NCBI GenBank assembly: GCA_947652115.1
Contig: OX393569.1
Coordinates: 16,361,008 to 16,425,007, forward strand
DNA: 64,000 nucleotides
Direction: 5' to 3'
Origin: Blastomussa wellsi
Lineage: Eukaryota; Cnidaria; Anthozoa; Scleractinia; Plerogyridae
Made by a program: the position numbers and the translations under genes. Positions 47,701 to 57,900 of this stretch are shown piece by piece. Under the pieces are notes generated by a model, which was given only the letters and a program-made list of their open reading frames with translations, was not told the origin of the DNA and did not search any database. Numbering within the stretch: the stretch's first letter is position 1; each line of letters begins with the position of its first letter.

Positions 47701-50700
47701 TTTTGGGGACTCAGTAAACGTATGCTCAAAATGGCGTACAGCAAAGCACAAAAATCGTGATGTCATGTGCATACATGGTGCGTTTTACAATGGTGTCAAC
47801 CCAGGCCGCATTGGTAGGAGTCAAATGCTCTCAGCACTGCGTCATTCCCTCAGTAAAACACTCTTGTAGCTTTGATGTTATGAATAAACAAATTAAGACA
47901 CTTGTGAGGTCAAAATTTGTCGTCATGGCAATGTCAAAAGAGGTCAAAAATACCCTTTATAATTTGACCTAAACCTACACATCGAAAGTTTTTTTTATTT
48001 TTACATATTTTTTGAAATTTAAATTAAATTTAAGATGACTCAGTCTGAAAACCCCAGTATTGACAAAACTAAAGATGTTTCTTTTTGTTGATTAAACACC
48101 AATATACCAGAAACAAAAACTTGAAAGGGTCTAATATAGTGTATTTTTACATTTTGACCATTGATGTGGCAACAAATTTAGATGTCACTAGGGTCTCTAT
48201 TTGTTCATTGGTAAGAGCTGTGCAAATAATTTGTACGAGAATTTCTTCTTCTGTCAGTCAGCATTACTGGTGTAGCTGCAATAGAATGCATGAGATGGCC
48301 ACCTTAACCTGAGAACTAATTTAACCTACAACATGTGTACTTGTCTAATGTTTAAATCTGTGTTACAGAGAGCTTATCCATATCTGCTCCTGAATGTGGC
48401 TGCAAACTATTAACAGTTGATGACTACATCAGCCTTTTGTGGACAACAGTGGCTGAGTTCCCTGGTGAGTATCAACTCTCCATCTCTAAATATTCTCCTC
48501 AACTGATTTCCATGTACATCGTGCAAGGTTAGCTATGAGAATTTAATGATCAAGACAGTTTGAAAATGTAATTATTTTATTCTTATTATTTGTCTCCTGC
48601 ATGTGGCATTCATTAAATCAAAGGAAATCATATCAACCCATCTGATCCTACACCCATCCAACAGCTGTTTTATACAGCCTTCTGCCCAACATTCATAATT
48701 AATGTATTTGATCTTGGGGTGGCTTGTAACTATGTATATCTTTTTAACTCACGACCATGCTTACTTGAAAAAGTGCCCTGTCGTGTGTCAGGGTTTATAC
48801 GTACACTTTTTAGCATGTGAACAGCATGTGAATATGCTGTTGCTGAAAGAAAGGGCCTTGTTAGAAGTATGGAGAAGGAAGTTGAACTCACTTTCTCTTC
48901 ACTCTATCCTTGCCAGTGAGCTTGTTCACAGGCTAACACTTTAATATTCTCCAATCCCACTAGTGCTATGTAAAGGCCAGGCACTATCAGTTTTGTTAAT
49001 TACCATTTCTTTCCCTAGGAATTTTGTTCACAATGCTCTTCATGGAAAGACTTGGAAGAAAGAAAACCCTAGCTGGGGAGTTTCTCTTAATTGCTGTATG
49101 CCTGTCATTGATGTTTATTTGTACTGGAAGGTAAAAAAATGTTTGAATTTTTATGCACTTAATCATCTCTCAGCAGCTAAAAGTAATTTAATGCGTATAC
49201 TGGTAGTCGCTAACAGCTGTGCATATTTCCTAGTGTCATAGGCCTGCAACACGTACAAATTGCTGCAGTAGTATAAGGTCATATAAGCCATTCCTTGCAT
49301 TGCTAAATGTATTTTATACTCTAAGGTGGAGAGGGGCTATGTGAGAGTAAATTATCTCTCTCAAGAACACTTAAGCAATAGAAGATTTTTTTCATATTTA
49401 TGTGACCTCATCTAAACACGAGGGTGCATGCGGGGTTTGCATAACTTTTGAGAATCCTCCCAATCCCCTGAGTGTTTAGATGAGGCTATGTAAACACGGA
49501 AAACGTCTGTTGTTTTTATAAAATATTTCTCAAACTGCTTGCAAATCTAAGACATCACAACCATTTTCACACTCTCATCTAAACACACATATCAAAACTT
49601 ATTTGTGGTTTAAACTTTTATTTCAACAGGACTCTGATGTTGGTTTTTATATTCCTAGTGCGTGGGCTTTCATTAGGTGTATTTCAGGGCTTTTTTGTGT
49701 ACACCCCAGAGGTAATTCCACCACATTGTTCTGTAAATATTGTGTATGTGTGTACTTTGAACTGTGTCTCTGTGTGTGCAATAGATCTTATGCATAAATG
49801 GCTGCCAGTTTAAAATTTTTTTGCATTCATTTAATTAAGCCTTACTAATCTTGTTTTTGAGTTGATAACTAAAAATAATTTTTACTTTTAAACGAGGTTA
49901 GTGAGGCTAATTTAAATACATACAAGAATTTTAAATTGGCAGCCATTTATGCGTAGGGTCTATATTTAGTCAGATTTTATTTGCACATTATGATCTATGA
50001 GAGATTTTCACTTGAGCATTGAGAGTAATTTGGCATGCGTTTCCATAGGTTTTGCATTTCTACGCTCCGTGATTGGGTTTATAATCGTACGCCACTTTCT
50101 TCAGATGTAATCAGAAGTGAAACCAAAACCAATCGTTTCTTGTGCATGCATTTTTTCCCGCGCTTCCTGGCGGCTTCATGTATTTGCTTTGAGTTTTGAT
50201 TGGTTCACTGGATTGTCTCCGTGCTTTGTGATTGGCCAGAGCAATTTCATTGGTTTTGGGTTTATGACGTTCAATAGAAAATTGCTCAAAGGATATTTCT
50301 ATTGCTGACTTGGCCAATTCACATTAACTGTCTTTAGTTGTCGTGTACTTTTGTGTGGCTAGTACGGCCCTGTTCGTAGGCAAGGGAGGGTTCCAGGGGT
50401 TCTGACCCCACCCCCCACCCCCACTCCTTTGAGCTATGACCATTCATGTGCTTTATAGCTAAATTATTGTTTTTCTTGTTACTGGCTGATTGTATTTCCT
50501 TTCTCTCTGCACTTTAGGTTTATCCCACAACAATCCGATCAATAGGCTTTGGCTGCTGTAATAGTTGGACGCGTACTGGAGCAATGTTAACACCATACAT
50601 CGCTCAGGTAAGCGGGGCTGTTCAATAGAGCACCATTACACAAACAGCAAGGAATTGCCTCATTCTAGAGCAATTGTTCATTATCTTTATATTGGTATGT

Positions 50701-52261
50701 TTTATTTTGTTTGAAATTTGCCGCCAAGCTGATTAATAGGGTAGCATAGCAGCTCTCTTAAAGGAGCACTATCACAGGGGTTTTGGTGTTTTCAGCTTCA
50801 TTCATTGCTAAAATTATTACCTGGTGCCTTAATTGTACCTTTACTTGTGCTCCAAATAATCCCGATGGACTAACAGGAAGATATCAATTGTGGCTCAGAG
50901 GGCAAACCATAATGAACTACCAGCAATATTTTCAAGGAATGGCTCTAGGATTTGAAAAAACTGGCAAGTTTTTTCCAAACTTCAATCCTGTTCCATCCTT
51001 TGCCATCCTACGTGGTAGGCAGCAATAAACAGTTTCAATGTAGTGATATAGTCCCAGGTAACAAAGCTACACTATTATTTTTTGGGTTTCCATGAGAACA
51101 TATTTCAGTATTTTAAAATGATGCCAAAATGACAGTGCCCCTTTAAGGTGTCACATGAATGGCTCCTGCTGACCTGTGATTCTTATGGTCCTCTAGTGTA
51201 TGAAAGTTGCTACACTACTAGATGTTACTGTAGATTTTGTATATTATGTCGCTACATCTCCTTATTTTAATCATTTCATTTCTACTTTAAGAATTATGTT
51301 TAATTTCTCTTGATGGTGTAAATAAAGAATTGAATTGAATTGAAAGAACAAAAGGTGATGGCTATTCCATCATTTTTAAGAAGTTTCTCTTCTAGCAACA
51401 CTCTTACCGAAAAACTTTAAACCGCAACACAACACGCACCGCACCTCCTAAAATATTCCATTGAAGTGGTACTCTCCAAAGAGAAACCATGCTACTGGTA
51501 TACAAAGCGTGGGGAAACGTTTCGGTTTTGCTTCTGATTGGTTCAAACAACATGACGTACGGTTTTCGTCGGTACAGGTGTTGCTTCGAGTCTCCTGGAA
51601 TTTGTCTCTTGGTGTTTATATATCATTAGTTCTGATGGCGTTGGTTGCCACACTAATTCTTCCTTATGAGACCAAGGGACGTGCGATGCAGGTTAGTCAC
51701 TTAGCTGATTCAAGCGTTTTTAGAGTTTCTATGTAGTTCGTATGTTAATCTCACCCAGTCTTCACATCTTTGCTCTTTTTCGGTCTATAGTGTTACTTCT
51801 TTGGCGTTGAGACAGACAGACAGATTTTTATTCACACTTATTTCGATTACAATAATTATTAACAATCACAAGAAGAGAAAAAAGAACAGAGCAAGTATGA
51901 AATTACATTTTTTAGGGGAACGTGTGTAGTGGCCAAAGGAGCAAAGCTTTCGAGTTCGCCACTACCACAGTGCAGTTACAAGAGGAAGAAATAATTCATA
52001 AAAAATAAAGCGCAATCAAAGAGACAAAAAAAAGCTTAAGGAACAAATATAATGAAGTAATAAATATAGCTAGTTACAGCATTTATATTTACATCGCAAA
52101 AGTGTTACTTGTTATATTACTTGTAGCCTCAAAGAAGTTGCATTTTTGAAAGAAAGAAAATTGCGATTGATTGTTTCTTGTTGCGTGTCATGTCCACTTC
52201 AAAGTAGAACTGATAATAATTTGTTATTTGTTCTTATTTACTTCTCTTGCAGGAAACTTGA
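27968..52261 (+). CDS. SVOP-like: SVOP-like major facilitator transporter, 16 exons
   Basis: Exons: 27968-28091, 34462-34559, 35681-35779, 37073-37144, 38272-38396, 39489-39552, 40053-40178, 42106-42234, 44755-44831, 46962-47053, 48369-48464, 49019-49130, 49630-49711, 50518-50607, 51578-51691, 52253-52261. They join in frame to 502 aa ending ...GRAMQET. The product is a 12-TM MFS transporter of the SV2/SVOP branch, which sits in vesicle or plasma membranes; the substrate is unknown. Seen: 'EAVEAIGMGKFQ' at the N-terminus, the MFS signature 'GWLSDNLGRKS' after TM2, 'GFGIGGIPTMYTLLIEFLP', 'GWRWLLAIATLP', 'WLPESPRYLVAAG', 'LLWTTVAEFPG', 'ERLGRKKT', 'YTPEVYPTTIRSIGFG' and 'LPYETKGRAMQ'. All match the SVOP family in order, and length is near the usual 540-550 aa. 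Introns are GT-AG except intron 1, which is GC-AG. The start ATG gives a short hydrophilic N-terminus; an earlier 5' exon is possible. Introns hold hAT, MITE, SINE and LINE insertions. Confidence 0.95.
28571..28700. repeat. Inverted copy of the repeat at 14816-14905
   Basis: GCGAACAAACCTCAAAAACG, TGGTTTTCTCACACCTGATT and GGCTTTTTCTTTGTAACACA match the complement of the gene A intron copy. It is within SVOP-like intron 1. Confidence 0.55.
29383..29450. repeat. GC-rich hairpin repeat, second copy
   Basis: TTAGCGGAGCTCCGGCGGCC, AAAGGGCTGCCAAGCAGAGC then CCCGAACTCATATGGGAAAG. It matches 18985-19050 with several substitutions that weaken the hairpin. Confidence 0.6.
29480..29600 (-). repeat. Repeat carrying CTAACGCTCGAAACGTCAGC
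   Basis: On the minus strand GACGAAGGGCTAACGCTCGA leads into AACGTCAGCCAATTGACATT. This motif is familiar from widely dispersed metazoan retroelement ends (Penelope-like elements are the usual suspect; inference). The hAT element inserted at its edge. Confidence 0.45.
30472..31679 (+). pseudogene. OTU-protease-like segment of the hAT element, frameshifted
   Basis: Frame 1 (30472-31053, ATG start) encodes an N-terminal helical region and the OTU catalytic block 'SGDGNCLYRSAS' with Asp and Cys. Frame 2 (31029-31679) continues as 'MALATVIGRSIFSAFP', 'ILWSRDG' and 'WYQPNHFIPLV', the C-terminal OTU segment with the catalytic His. One missing base near 31028 separates them. After the OTU domain comes a low-complexity Ser/Lys/Pro linker with basic stretches. 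A second shift, most likely in one of two 8-A runs at 31573-31580 and 31598-31605, leads into the transposase frame. OTU domains are cysteine proteases that usually cleave ubiquitin. Activity here is unproven, and the breaks suggest this copy is inactive unless the shifts are assembly errors or spliced out. Confidence 0.7.
31640..33595 (+). CDS. hAT-family transposase (ZNF862-like)
   Basis: A 651-aa open frame. The first ATG in the frame is internal to the likely original protein, since the frame is open upstream ('EFKGHWKEMYPWLEH'). Near the start 'MYCMVCRDY' and 'LKSHNGSANHLKC' give the CxxC...H...H pattern of a TTF-type/BED-like zinc finger. The RNase H-like catalytic core shows 'LADCSTDRSITEQESVYVR' and 'CCNFDGASVMMGKKTGVAKQ' with acidic residues at the expected places. 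The C-terminus holds 'LSPSTAKCERGFSTMNQLK' and 'TLTALMRV', the hAT dimerisation region. The product would bind the element's ends and catalyse cut-and-paste transposition in the nucleus. Length and motif order are normal for this group, resembling transposase-derived ZNF862-like proteins. It could be an intact transposase. Confidence 0.9.
   Translation: MYPWLEHDTSNDVMYCMVCRDYPKLADITSPLYKGTGGIGKYRLKTLKSHNGSANHLKCVNRSQMDQGKADEPLPKLFKAAFSKRDQEMEARLQKLFNTAFFIASENLAFSKFKGLCDLQEKNGLGFGSQYKNDKACRDFVENIAAVEREQSQKEIENARFLCVLADCSTDRSITEQESVYVRCTGSNGRPSTHFADLVPVTSADAPGVTAAIQKGVQTLSIDETVLKKKLACCNFDGASVMMGKKTGVAKQLQDIAQHPVCIIHCVAHNLELAVLDAIKQTPYLAIFEETVKSVFKFYFYSPKRRREVNEIAAILDQDHVYYSGLQKTRWVASRFRAINALERHFLTTITHLQHKSQTKGDDGAKAKGILQNLQSEKFVKFLYFLLDVMKVLSDLSKSFQRDEFCITDLLVHLEAGILQLDVLKLQRGPKYQAFEKRYNGQTGVLKSGVKNNHELKLSRSGTTVENGFPSFISEVIAYINQRFSSLREEPYSYFTVFDPKEMPQDQADLATYGNKEVRSLVDYFHHFLSDDEKQRIIEQWPILHQRLARQKMHKTLDVFSNILMSPPDDVKDCLVLIDLLVTLSPSTAKCERGFSTMNQLKNSTRTLMNQDTLTALMRVRSSNLNVNKFCPTSAIQHWLSGAKTKRHVDL
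34815..35394. mobile_element. MITE with AAAGTGCCCATAATGTCAAA ends
   Basis: AAAGTGCCCATAATGTCAAA at 34815 is matched inverted by TTTGACATTATGGGCACTTT ending at 35394. The inverted match runs on for about 120 bp (CATTTCACC-x-AATGAAC, GATTTGGAT-x-AAACGCAATT). It is in SVOP-like intron 2. No coding capacity. Confidence 0.8.
37849..38010. mobile_element. MITE with inverted ends around CCAATCAAATCA
   Basis: TGGCTCTGGGGATGCATGAT, TTGATTGGCTGAAATCTAAC, AAAGG on the left match inverted CCTTTATTAGATTTCAGCCA, ATCAAATCATGTGTGTCTGG, AGCCA on the right. It is in SVOP-like intron 4. Confidence 0.75.
38721..38762. repeat. (TTA)n microsatellite
   Basis: About 14 uninterrupted TAT/ATT units. A shorter (ATT)n run lies at about 39440-39461. 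Both are in SVOP-like intron 5. Confidence 0.9.
38765..39000. repeat. Probable decayed element with GCTGATTGGCTGAG motifs
   Basis: AGGGCAAAATTACTGAATGC-TGATTGGCTGAG, GGCAAAATCACTTGATCC-TGATTGGGCGAG and CCAATTGGCTGAGCGCGCTG repeat a common pattern within about 200 bp in SVOP-like intron 5. Its boundaries are not clear. Confidence 0.4.
40179..42105 (+). other. SVOP-like intron 7, no gene seen
   Basis: It holds a repeat with GGGGGTCTGGGGGCATCCCC at about 40451-40475, characteristic of an element end, and otherwise AT-rich sequence. The open frames at 40552-40854, 41046-41294 and 41581-41778 show no domain and no conserved splice context. Confidence 0.4.
42302..42475 (+). repeat. tRNA-derived SINE, head intact
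   Basis: TGGCCTAATGGTTAGTGC (42313-42330) is a good pol III A box and AGTTCGATCCTC (42357-42368) a B box. The tRNA-unlike body follows (CTTGGGTAAGAAACTTTACT, CCACCCAAGTGTATAAATGG). It is in SVOP-like intron 8. Confidence 0.75.
42476..42775. repeat. Element with G-rich end and GGGTCTTAA motifs
   Basis: It starts with a long G-tract followed by TACTTGAAGTATACATGACA and repeats of TTTTTGGGTC and ATATTTTT. It ends with GGGGGAGACCCTGTGATG. The structure resembles the 6335/17590 family in design (short motif repeats after a G-rich end) but not in sequence. Confidence 0.4.
43545..43812 (-). repeat. tRNA-derived SINE, full length
   Basis: On the minus strand it starts GGTTAGTGTGCTGGACTCCG, with B box GGTTCGAGCC (complement at about 43767-43777), then the body CACTGCGCTGTGTTCTTAGG, CACCCAGGTGTATAAATTGG and GTAGAAATACTCTCAGTCGC. 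It is related to the copies at 12826, 18730, 24105 and 42302. It is in SVOP-like intron 8. Confidence 0.75.
44060..44500 (-). repeat. Probable retroelement 3' end with (AATAC)n
   Basis: Poly-T at 44069-44081, then AT-rich sequence with AATACAATACAATACAATAC and (ATAAATA)n. The minus-strand frame at 44270-44485 has a clean coding look ('MWRYLYLPGCLKYLLARR') but no domain I recognise. It may be a piece of a larger repeat. Confidence 0.35.
46485..46615. repeat. Repeat with GTTCCATCACATTTCTAAAC ends
   Basis: GTGTTCCATCACATTTCTAA and GTTTGGAAGTGTGATGAAAC are inverted to each other. The interior (CATGCAGCAGGGTATTTTTG) matches 7540-7690 in reverse. Further diverged copies of the end motif occur at 46815-46835 and 46866-46895. 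It is in SVOP-like intron 9. Confidence 0.55.
49781..49963. mobile_element. Short MITE with ATAAATGGCTGCCA ends
   Basis: ATAGATCTTATGCATAAATG, GCTGCCAGTTTAAAATT on the left match inverted AATTTTAAATTGGCAGCC, ATTTATGCGTAGGGTCTAT on the right. It is in SVOP-like intron 13. Confidence 0.7.
50062..50262. repeat. CCAAT/ATTGG-rich repeat copy
   Basis: GTAATCAGAAGTGAAACCAA, AACCAATCG, TTTTTCCCGCGCTTCCTGGC, GAGTTTTGATTGGTTCACTG and TTTGTGATTGGCC. It is closely matched by 55900-56125. It is in SVOP-like intron 13. Confidence 0.65.
51190..51346 (+). repeat. LINE 3' tail with (GAATT)n
   Basis: It ends in GATGGTGTAAATAAAGAATT followed by GAATTGAATTGAA. A short tandem tail after a T-rich 3' end is typical of truncated CR1/L2-type LINEs. 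The clade is inference. It is in SVOP-like intron 14. Confidence 0.5.
51799..52150 (-). repeat. LINE 3' end, inverted
   Basis: On the minus strand the fragment ends in GTGTGAATAAAAATCTGTCT-GTCTG, a tail of repeated short units after an AATAAA-like motif. The interior contains GCACTGTGGTAGTGGCGAAC. It is in SVOP-like intron 15, just before the terminal exon. Confidence 0.5.
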
Positions 52262-52295
52262 GCAAAACGAACACAGAGGAATTCTAATTTTATCA

Positions 52296-52301
52296 AATAA
52301 A
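52296..52301 (+). terminator. Poly(A) signal of the SVOP-like gene
   Basis: AATAAA 35 bp after the stop codon, followed by T-rich sequence. It is the first canonical signal downstream of the gene. Confidence 0.6.
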
Positions 52302-52794
52302 ATCTAGTTAATTTCTAGCAACATATTGGTTTCAAAATGTTTAAGTTAAGGTTCTAGGTTGTTATTGTTCTAGATGGCTTTTACAAAAATGCCTAAGCAC
52401 TAGATAAATTATATTATTGTAGTCAATATATGGAATTCTCGTATTGAAGGAACGAGGCTATATGTATATGTTCGGTAATTTTGTTTATTTTTGTTTATTA
52501 TGGGCTCTAAACTTAAAATTGACAGCGCAACAGTCTTTCATTGGCTGAATCGCTGCCATATATCAGGGATGTTTTCTGGGCGTTATGAATGACATTTTCG
52601 AACAAAATGAGATAAACTTGAAACACTTCGGGTTGACGTTTATCAAGTTTAACCAAACGCAATTCGTCTTAATCTTCTCCAGGTTTGTCCATCCAGCTTC
52701 GCTAAGAGCTAAGAGTTTTAAGTCGTTATTGTGATAGAGCGAGTTTCAAATGAGTGTCGTAAAACTGAAACCAAAGTAATTACTTGACAATTCA

Positions 52795-52945
52795 GTGATC
52801 CAATCAAAACGCGTAAGTAATTACAAGTAGCCGGTACAAAGCGCGGGAAAACGTGCGCGCGCGAGTCATGATTGGTTTTAGTTTTACTTCTGATTGGTTG
52901 AAAAAACGCGCGAGATTTTTAAGCCAATCACTGAGCTTAGTAACG
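52795..52945. repeat. CCAAT/ATTGG-rich repeat copy
   Basis: TCCAATCAAAACGCG, AAAGCGCGGGAAAACGTGCG, GTCATGATTGGTTTTAG, CTTCTGATTGGTTGAAAAAA. Same design as 2771-2921 (CCAAT at one end, CTGATTGGT at the other, GCGCGGGAAA core). Confidence 0.65.
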
Positions 52946-54242
52946 TAAAACCAAAGTAATTTGCTAATTAGTTTCGACACTCGACCGAAAACCGCGCTAT
53001 TTCAATTAATTCAAAGCTGAAATTGGCTAAAATTACGTGAGCTAGCGCCTTAAAGATAGGGAAGAAAATTCTGAATTAGTAGCAAAATAGTTTAGTTAGA
53101 TATCGCAAGAAACCCTGGTCCCTAGGAGGTGGACATTTTGATCCAACAGCGCACAAAAATGTGCGGTGGAAATGCTGGAACCATTTGACCATCCAGCTAG
53201 GACAGAAATTCCTTGTTAAACAGGTCTGACCTGCAAATTTACACATATTTCGAATAGTTAGTAGCTTGGGAAACGTACAGTAATTTTCTCTTGATGCTCA
53301 AAACTTGTTTAACTTTCTAGGAGGTTTTCCTTGAATGTGTTAGATATGTGAGGGTTTGATACCCCTGTAACTAGAAGAAGGGTTTGCGAGGCCAGGCAGC
53401 TGTGTTGCAAACCCCTGCATTTCTTGAAGCTATATTTTTGGACGACCGTTTATACTGGAAATTCTATTTCTTTATATCCATAATTATATTTATATGCGAT
53501 ATTTCGAGGCTAAAAAGGTGTAGTTAAAAGTAAAATCAGGACGTTCGGTTTTTAAGTTTTTTAACTACACCTAACCTTGTAAATATAAGTTATTCGTAAA
53601 CCGTAAGTAAATATTAGGGATATATTTGTGTTTGTAAATAAAGGAGTTCTTAAATTGCTTCATAACTGATTTTTCTTTGTTGTGAAGCACGTTATACTCA
53701 CCGATATTCGCGCTTGCGGAGGTCGGGTTCGACTGCTGCGAAGCCCACAATTTTGATTATTCTACACGTTTTATTTTCAACGTTGCAATGTCCAACGATA
53801 GAACAATGCCCAAGACAGGTTTGGTCGTTTGAGTCACGCTGTAGAGTTTTAAGACAATTACAGTAAGCTTGAATAACTCCTTAGTATATATGTTGGGAGT
53901 TTTCAAAACCGAGTCAAATGTAATATTTAAGCGAAACCGGTGTGAACCGTTTCGTGACAGTTTCTTTAATTTTTCCTTCCCCACTCTTTTATCCTTTAAT
54001 ATTTCAGTGCTGTAATTTGTTTGTTTTTACCTTTGGTCCTTTCTTGGCCCGATTTTAAGGCATGATTGACAGGCGAAACGAAGTCTTGTGCGGGAGTCAT
54101 AAACTCTTTTATCCGTTTTTGATAAACCCTATTATACATATTCAGACTACCATCTGGGGAGAGCGATATTTGCCCAATGAACTGTGTTAAATTTCATTTT
54201 AAGAGAGCACCAAAACAAGCATTTGAAAAGAAACTTTGAAAT

Positions 54243-54315
54243 GACCTCGTACCCAAATGTTTACCCTCCAAGATCTTCTCTCCCGAGGGTTGAGAAGATC
54301 TGGGTACGAGATTAA
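54243..54315. repeat. Short palindromic repeat, CTCGTACCCA ends
   Basis: CCTCGTACCCA at the left and TGGGTACGAG at the right, with an internal palindrome AGATCTTCTC and GAGAAGATCT around CCCGAGGG. It is probably a tiny fold-back element. Confidence 0.6.
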
Positions 54316-54997
54316 CTTTGAAAAGCAGGTTTTATTATTTTCGTTTTGTGCCCATTCCAATCTCCTGTTAGCCAACATCCAAGACATCTCCTGTCAGAGC
54401 AGAAAATATAGTTTTACAGAGTTCCGTTATAGTCTAATCCGTTGTCATTCCACTCCGCACTAAATTGACAGCGTATGTCATGTGATGTCAACGTCACGTG
54501 ACCACATGACGTCACGCAACAAAAGTATATCTTGCGTAGTCGATTTACAAAAAAACGGAACGAAAAATCCAGTCATTGAAAACAAGGGAATAAACAAGAA
54601 ATAAAAAAATGTGCTGTTGCGATTGAATTTTTTTTTAACATTGAAGAGAAAAGAACACTTCGCTAAACACAATTAGTTAATGAGCAGAACAAAAGCCCTG
54701 AACGCTCGTTATAAATCTTGGTACATTTCTAAGTCGTCCTCTAGATCTATAAAACAATATAAAATGTCGTGGTTGCTATATATGATGTTATGCTTTAAAA
54801 TGTATATTAACAAGTCTTTGCCTTGCTACTTGACAACCAGAGTAAAATACATTCCACTTTTGCATTTTTCCCAGTGGAAGTTCAACCTGACACATTCACT
54901 GAATAATTTGCGTAACATTACTGAAGGATTGTGGTCGTTGGGTAGATTGGAACATGAATATTTAATTATTCAAAATTTAATATCACACCTTAAAAAC

Positions 54998-57900
54998 ATG
55001 GCGGACGAACGTTTGAACCTAAATGTCGTTTTAAAGTTATTCTGTCGCAAAGAAGTCAGCCTAATCAACGTTTTTAACATCGTAAATGAAAGCGACACTT
55101 GGGCAAGAAAGCGTGGATTTATTGGCTCTGAAGAACTTTGCCTTCACCGTCGACGGCCGTGACCACGTGCACTTCAAACATAGGAAAAGTTGCAAGATTT
55201 GTTCGTCTCCATTGGAGGTAATTAACCAAACTGGATTTTTGAAAGCTTTTCTTGATAAATCCTCAGTTTAGGTACATGAATTTTATTCGTTGACTTAGAC
55301 TTTTAGTTCTAAGCCGTTTTGCCATCGGCTGAAGTTGTGTTGTGGGTTGGCAAGGCGGGGGGGGGGGGGGGTTATCTCTATTCATCGACGGCGGGGGGTG
55401 GGTGGGCTGGGGGCTGGAGTAGTTTTTCGTCTGGAGGGATCGGAGCACTTTAGGTCGGTCACTTTTTTTTAGCTTCCATTTTGGGTGAATTAAAGGAAAA
55501 GAGGCTTAACTTAAACTTAGAAAACGTGTATCAACTGATTCAAAGTCAACTTGGTCCATAGAAGAGCCAGTTGCGTTCTCCTTTCTATCCCATGCTTTCT
55601 GGGGAAAACCCATTAGAGTCAATGTGGAGTAATTGAACACTTGTTGTGAGTGTTTTTCTTATCGGGATCTTATATTTTGTAATTTATAGGTCAAACAGGC
55701 TGATCACGAGATGTCATACCGCTGGGAGAGTTCTTATGGAGTGTCCTTATGATTGACATGGACAGACACACAGTATGATAATGGTGTTACTTACAGGTTA
55801 GTGTTAATGTTTTATCAATTATCATTCTCATTTTTGCGCACCAACACAACAACTTCTTTATTTGCACCCATATTCAACACAGATTTGTAATTTAATTGAA
55901 TCACGTGAAACCAGTACTATTCAAAGAAGTTGTTTTCGGGCTTGTGTTTTGGCTGGAAAAATCTCGCGCCACTTTTTCAACCAATCAGAAGTAAAATCAA
56001 AACCAATCGTGACTAAGACGCGCGAGTACGTTTTCCCGCGCTTTATGACGACTTCGTGTAATTGCTTCGAGTTTTGATTGGTTCACTGAATTGTCTCCGT
56101 CATTTGTGATTGGCCAAGGTTATAAGATACTCGCTGTAAGTGGTCGGGTGGGTAGGTGAGGTGTAGGGGTAGGTCACTTGGCCCTCTTGTTATAAAAAGA
56201 GAACGTTTTTGGTATCTTCGACAACAACATACAATGTTCTAGGTACAAAATGTTATTAACAAAAGAAGTCTTTCACAGCCATATCTAACCATCGCGTTAT
56301 CTTTTTGTAGTGTGGCAGAGATTGACGGCACAATACCATACGGCTGGAGAAAGATCTCTTGATTGACATGGACAGACAGACAGATAGAAGGATTATAGTG
56401 TTCCACAAACTATAGGTAAGTGTCAGTTTGTGTTTACCACTCCCACCTTGCGAGACGGTTAGAGTTGTAATCTTTGTCTCTATACGCCGCTGCCAAAAGA
56501 GCATGATTTGTCGGTTGAAAGGATGTGTACCTTGATCTTTTGGTATAGAGAATTTTTTTGCATTAGCTTGTGATCAGATTTCACTGCCGTGTTCACCAAT
56601 AGCCATTGAAATAGACAGTTCCTTATCTCTAGTTATTTGGCAGACAAATGAAACTAACATGATCACTCTAACGTCTGACCAAAATACAGTATACGTCTTC
56701 GAGGTCTAAAATTCAGGCAAACGCTAACGTTTTGCCGTTTTGCGACCTCTGTTACCCCTCCCATGAATACAATGGTGATTTTTCGTATACTCTAGGAGGT
56801 GGGGTGGGGTGGGGTTTCAAGACCTTTTCATGGCGTCTGCCATCTATATTCATTAGGGACCTTACGAAACCTCGACGGCGACGTCAATGAGGACGTCGCC
56901 AAACAAAATTAATTAGTTAATTAGCAGAACAATAGTCCTGCACGTGCATTATCCATCTTTGTTAATTTCTTAGTTGAGTTGTGTTGAGAACGTGAACCGC
57001 AACGGCAAGTTTTTCATGTTTCTCGTTTGAATTAAATAAGCGGTGAAAAATCCAAGTAGAAATTAGCGCTGATACTGATAATCACACTGAACAAATTCTG
57101 ATAGTTGCGAGATTTTTACGCAAAATTTATATGCATTTTTTGTGGTTTCGTTAAGTCCCTATTATCTAGGATAGCACGTAGTCCACTGATATTCAACTAG
57201 AATGCATCTTTCTATCTCCAGGAAAATCTCTCAAATTCAAGATGGAAGAAGCTGGATACCATTAACAGCCGCTTATTGCAAAGAAGGGAAACTTCAGGTT
57301 GACTTTCTTAAACAGGTCAGTTGAATGATATTAATATATTTGCAAGTCTTGCCCGGGTTGTTCAAAAGCAGGTTACCGGCTCTAACCCAGATTACACGAA
57401 AAGCTGTCTGAGGTTTTGTTTACTGATGAGAGTTTTTTACTAAGCGTCTAATGTTACTACACTTTTGAGATTAGCTAAATCGAAGCTGAAGTTGAAAAAG
57501 GAAAACAAGAGAGGGATTTACAGACTTCTTTATTGAAGCTAAATTCTCACTTAACGTCGATCCTGATTTAGTCTTGCTCTGCTCTGCTCTGCTCTTCTCT
57601 TATTGCACCTGAAGATTATTGAACCCCTAAATACTGCGTACACTTCATTGCAACAACAATGTCATAGAAAAAACGAAAAACGATTTCACGCCGACAAAAC
57701 TCGCGAAATTCAAATACATTGAAATGGAATTGAAAGTACACAATTATATTTCCTTTACACTCAGATTCACATACTGCTAAGAAATAGACAAATATGAGAA
57801 ATTGGAACTGAGGTTTATTCTATCGCAGTGGATTTGAAATTAATTTGTCAACAGGATTATGGCTATTTCGCATTGCTTGTCTCCACGTCAAAAATAAAAT

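Larger units (their letters stand above)
52302..54997. other. Intergenic downstream of the SVOP-like gene
   Basis: Mostly AT-rich with no supported gene. It includes the CCAAT repeat copy (52795-52945) and a palindromic repeat (54243-54315). The open frame at 54680-55162 overlaps the candidate gene fragment described next. Confidence 0.45.
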
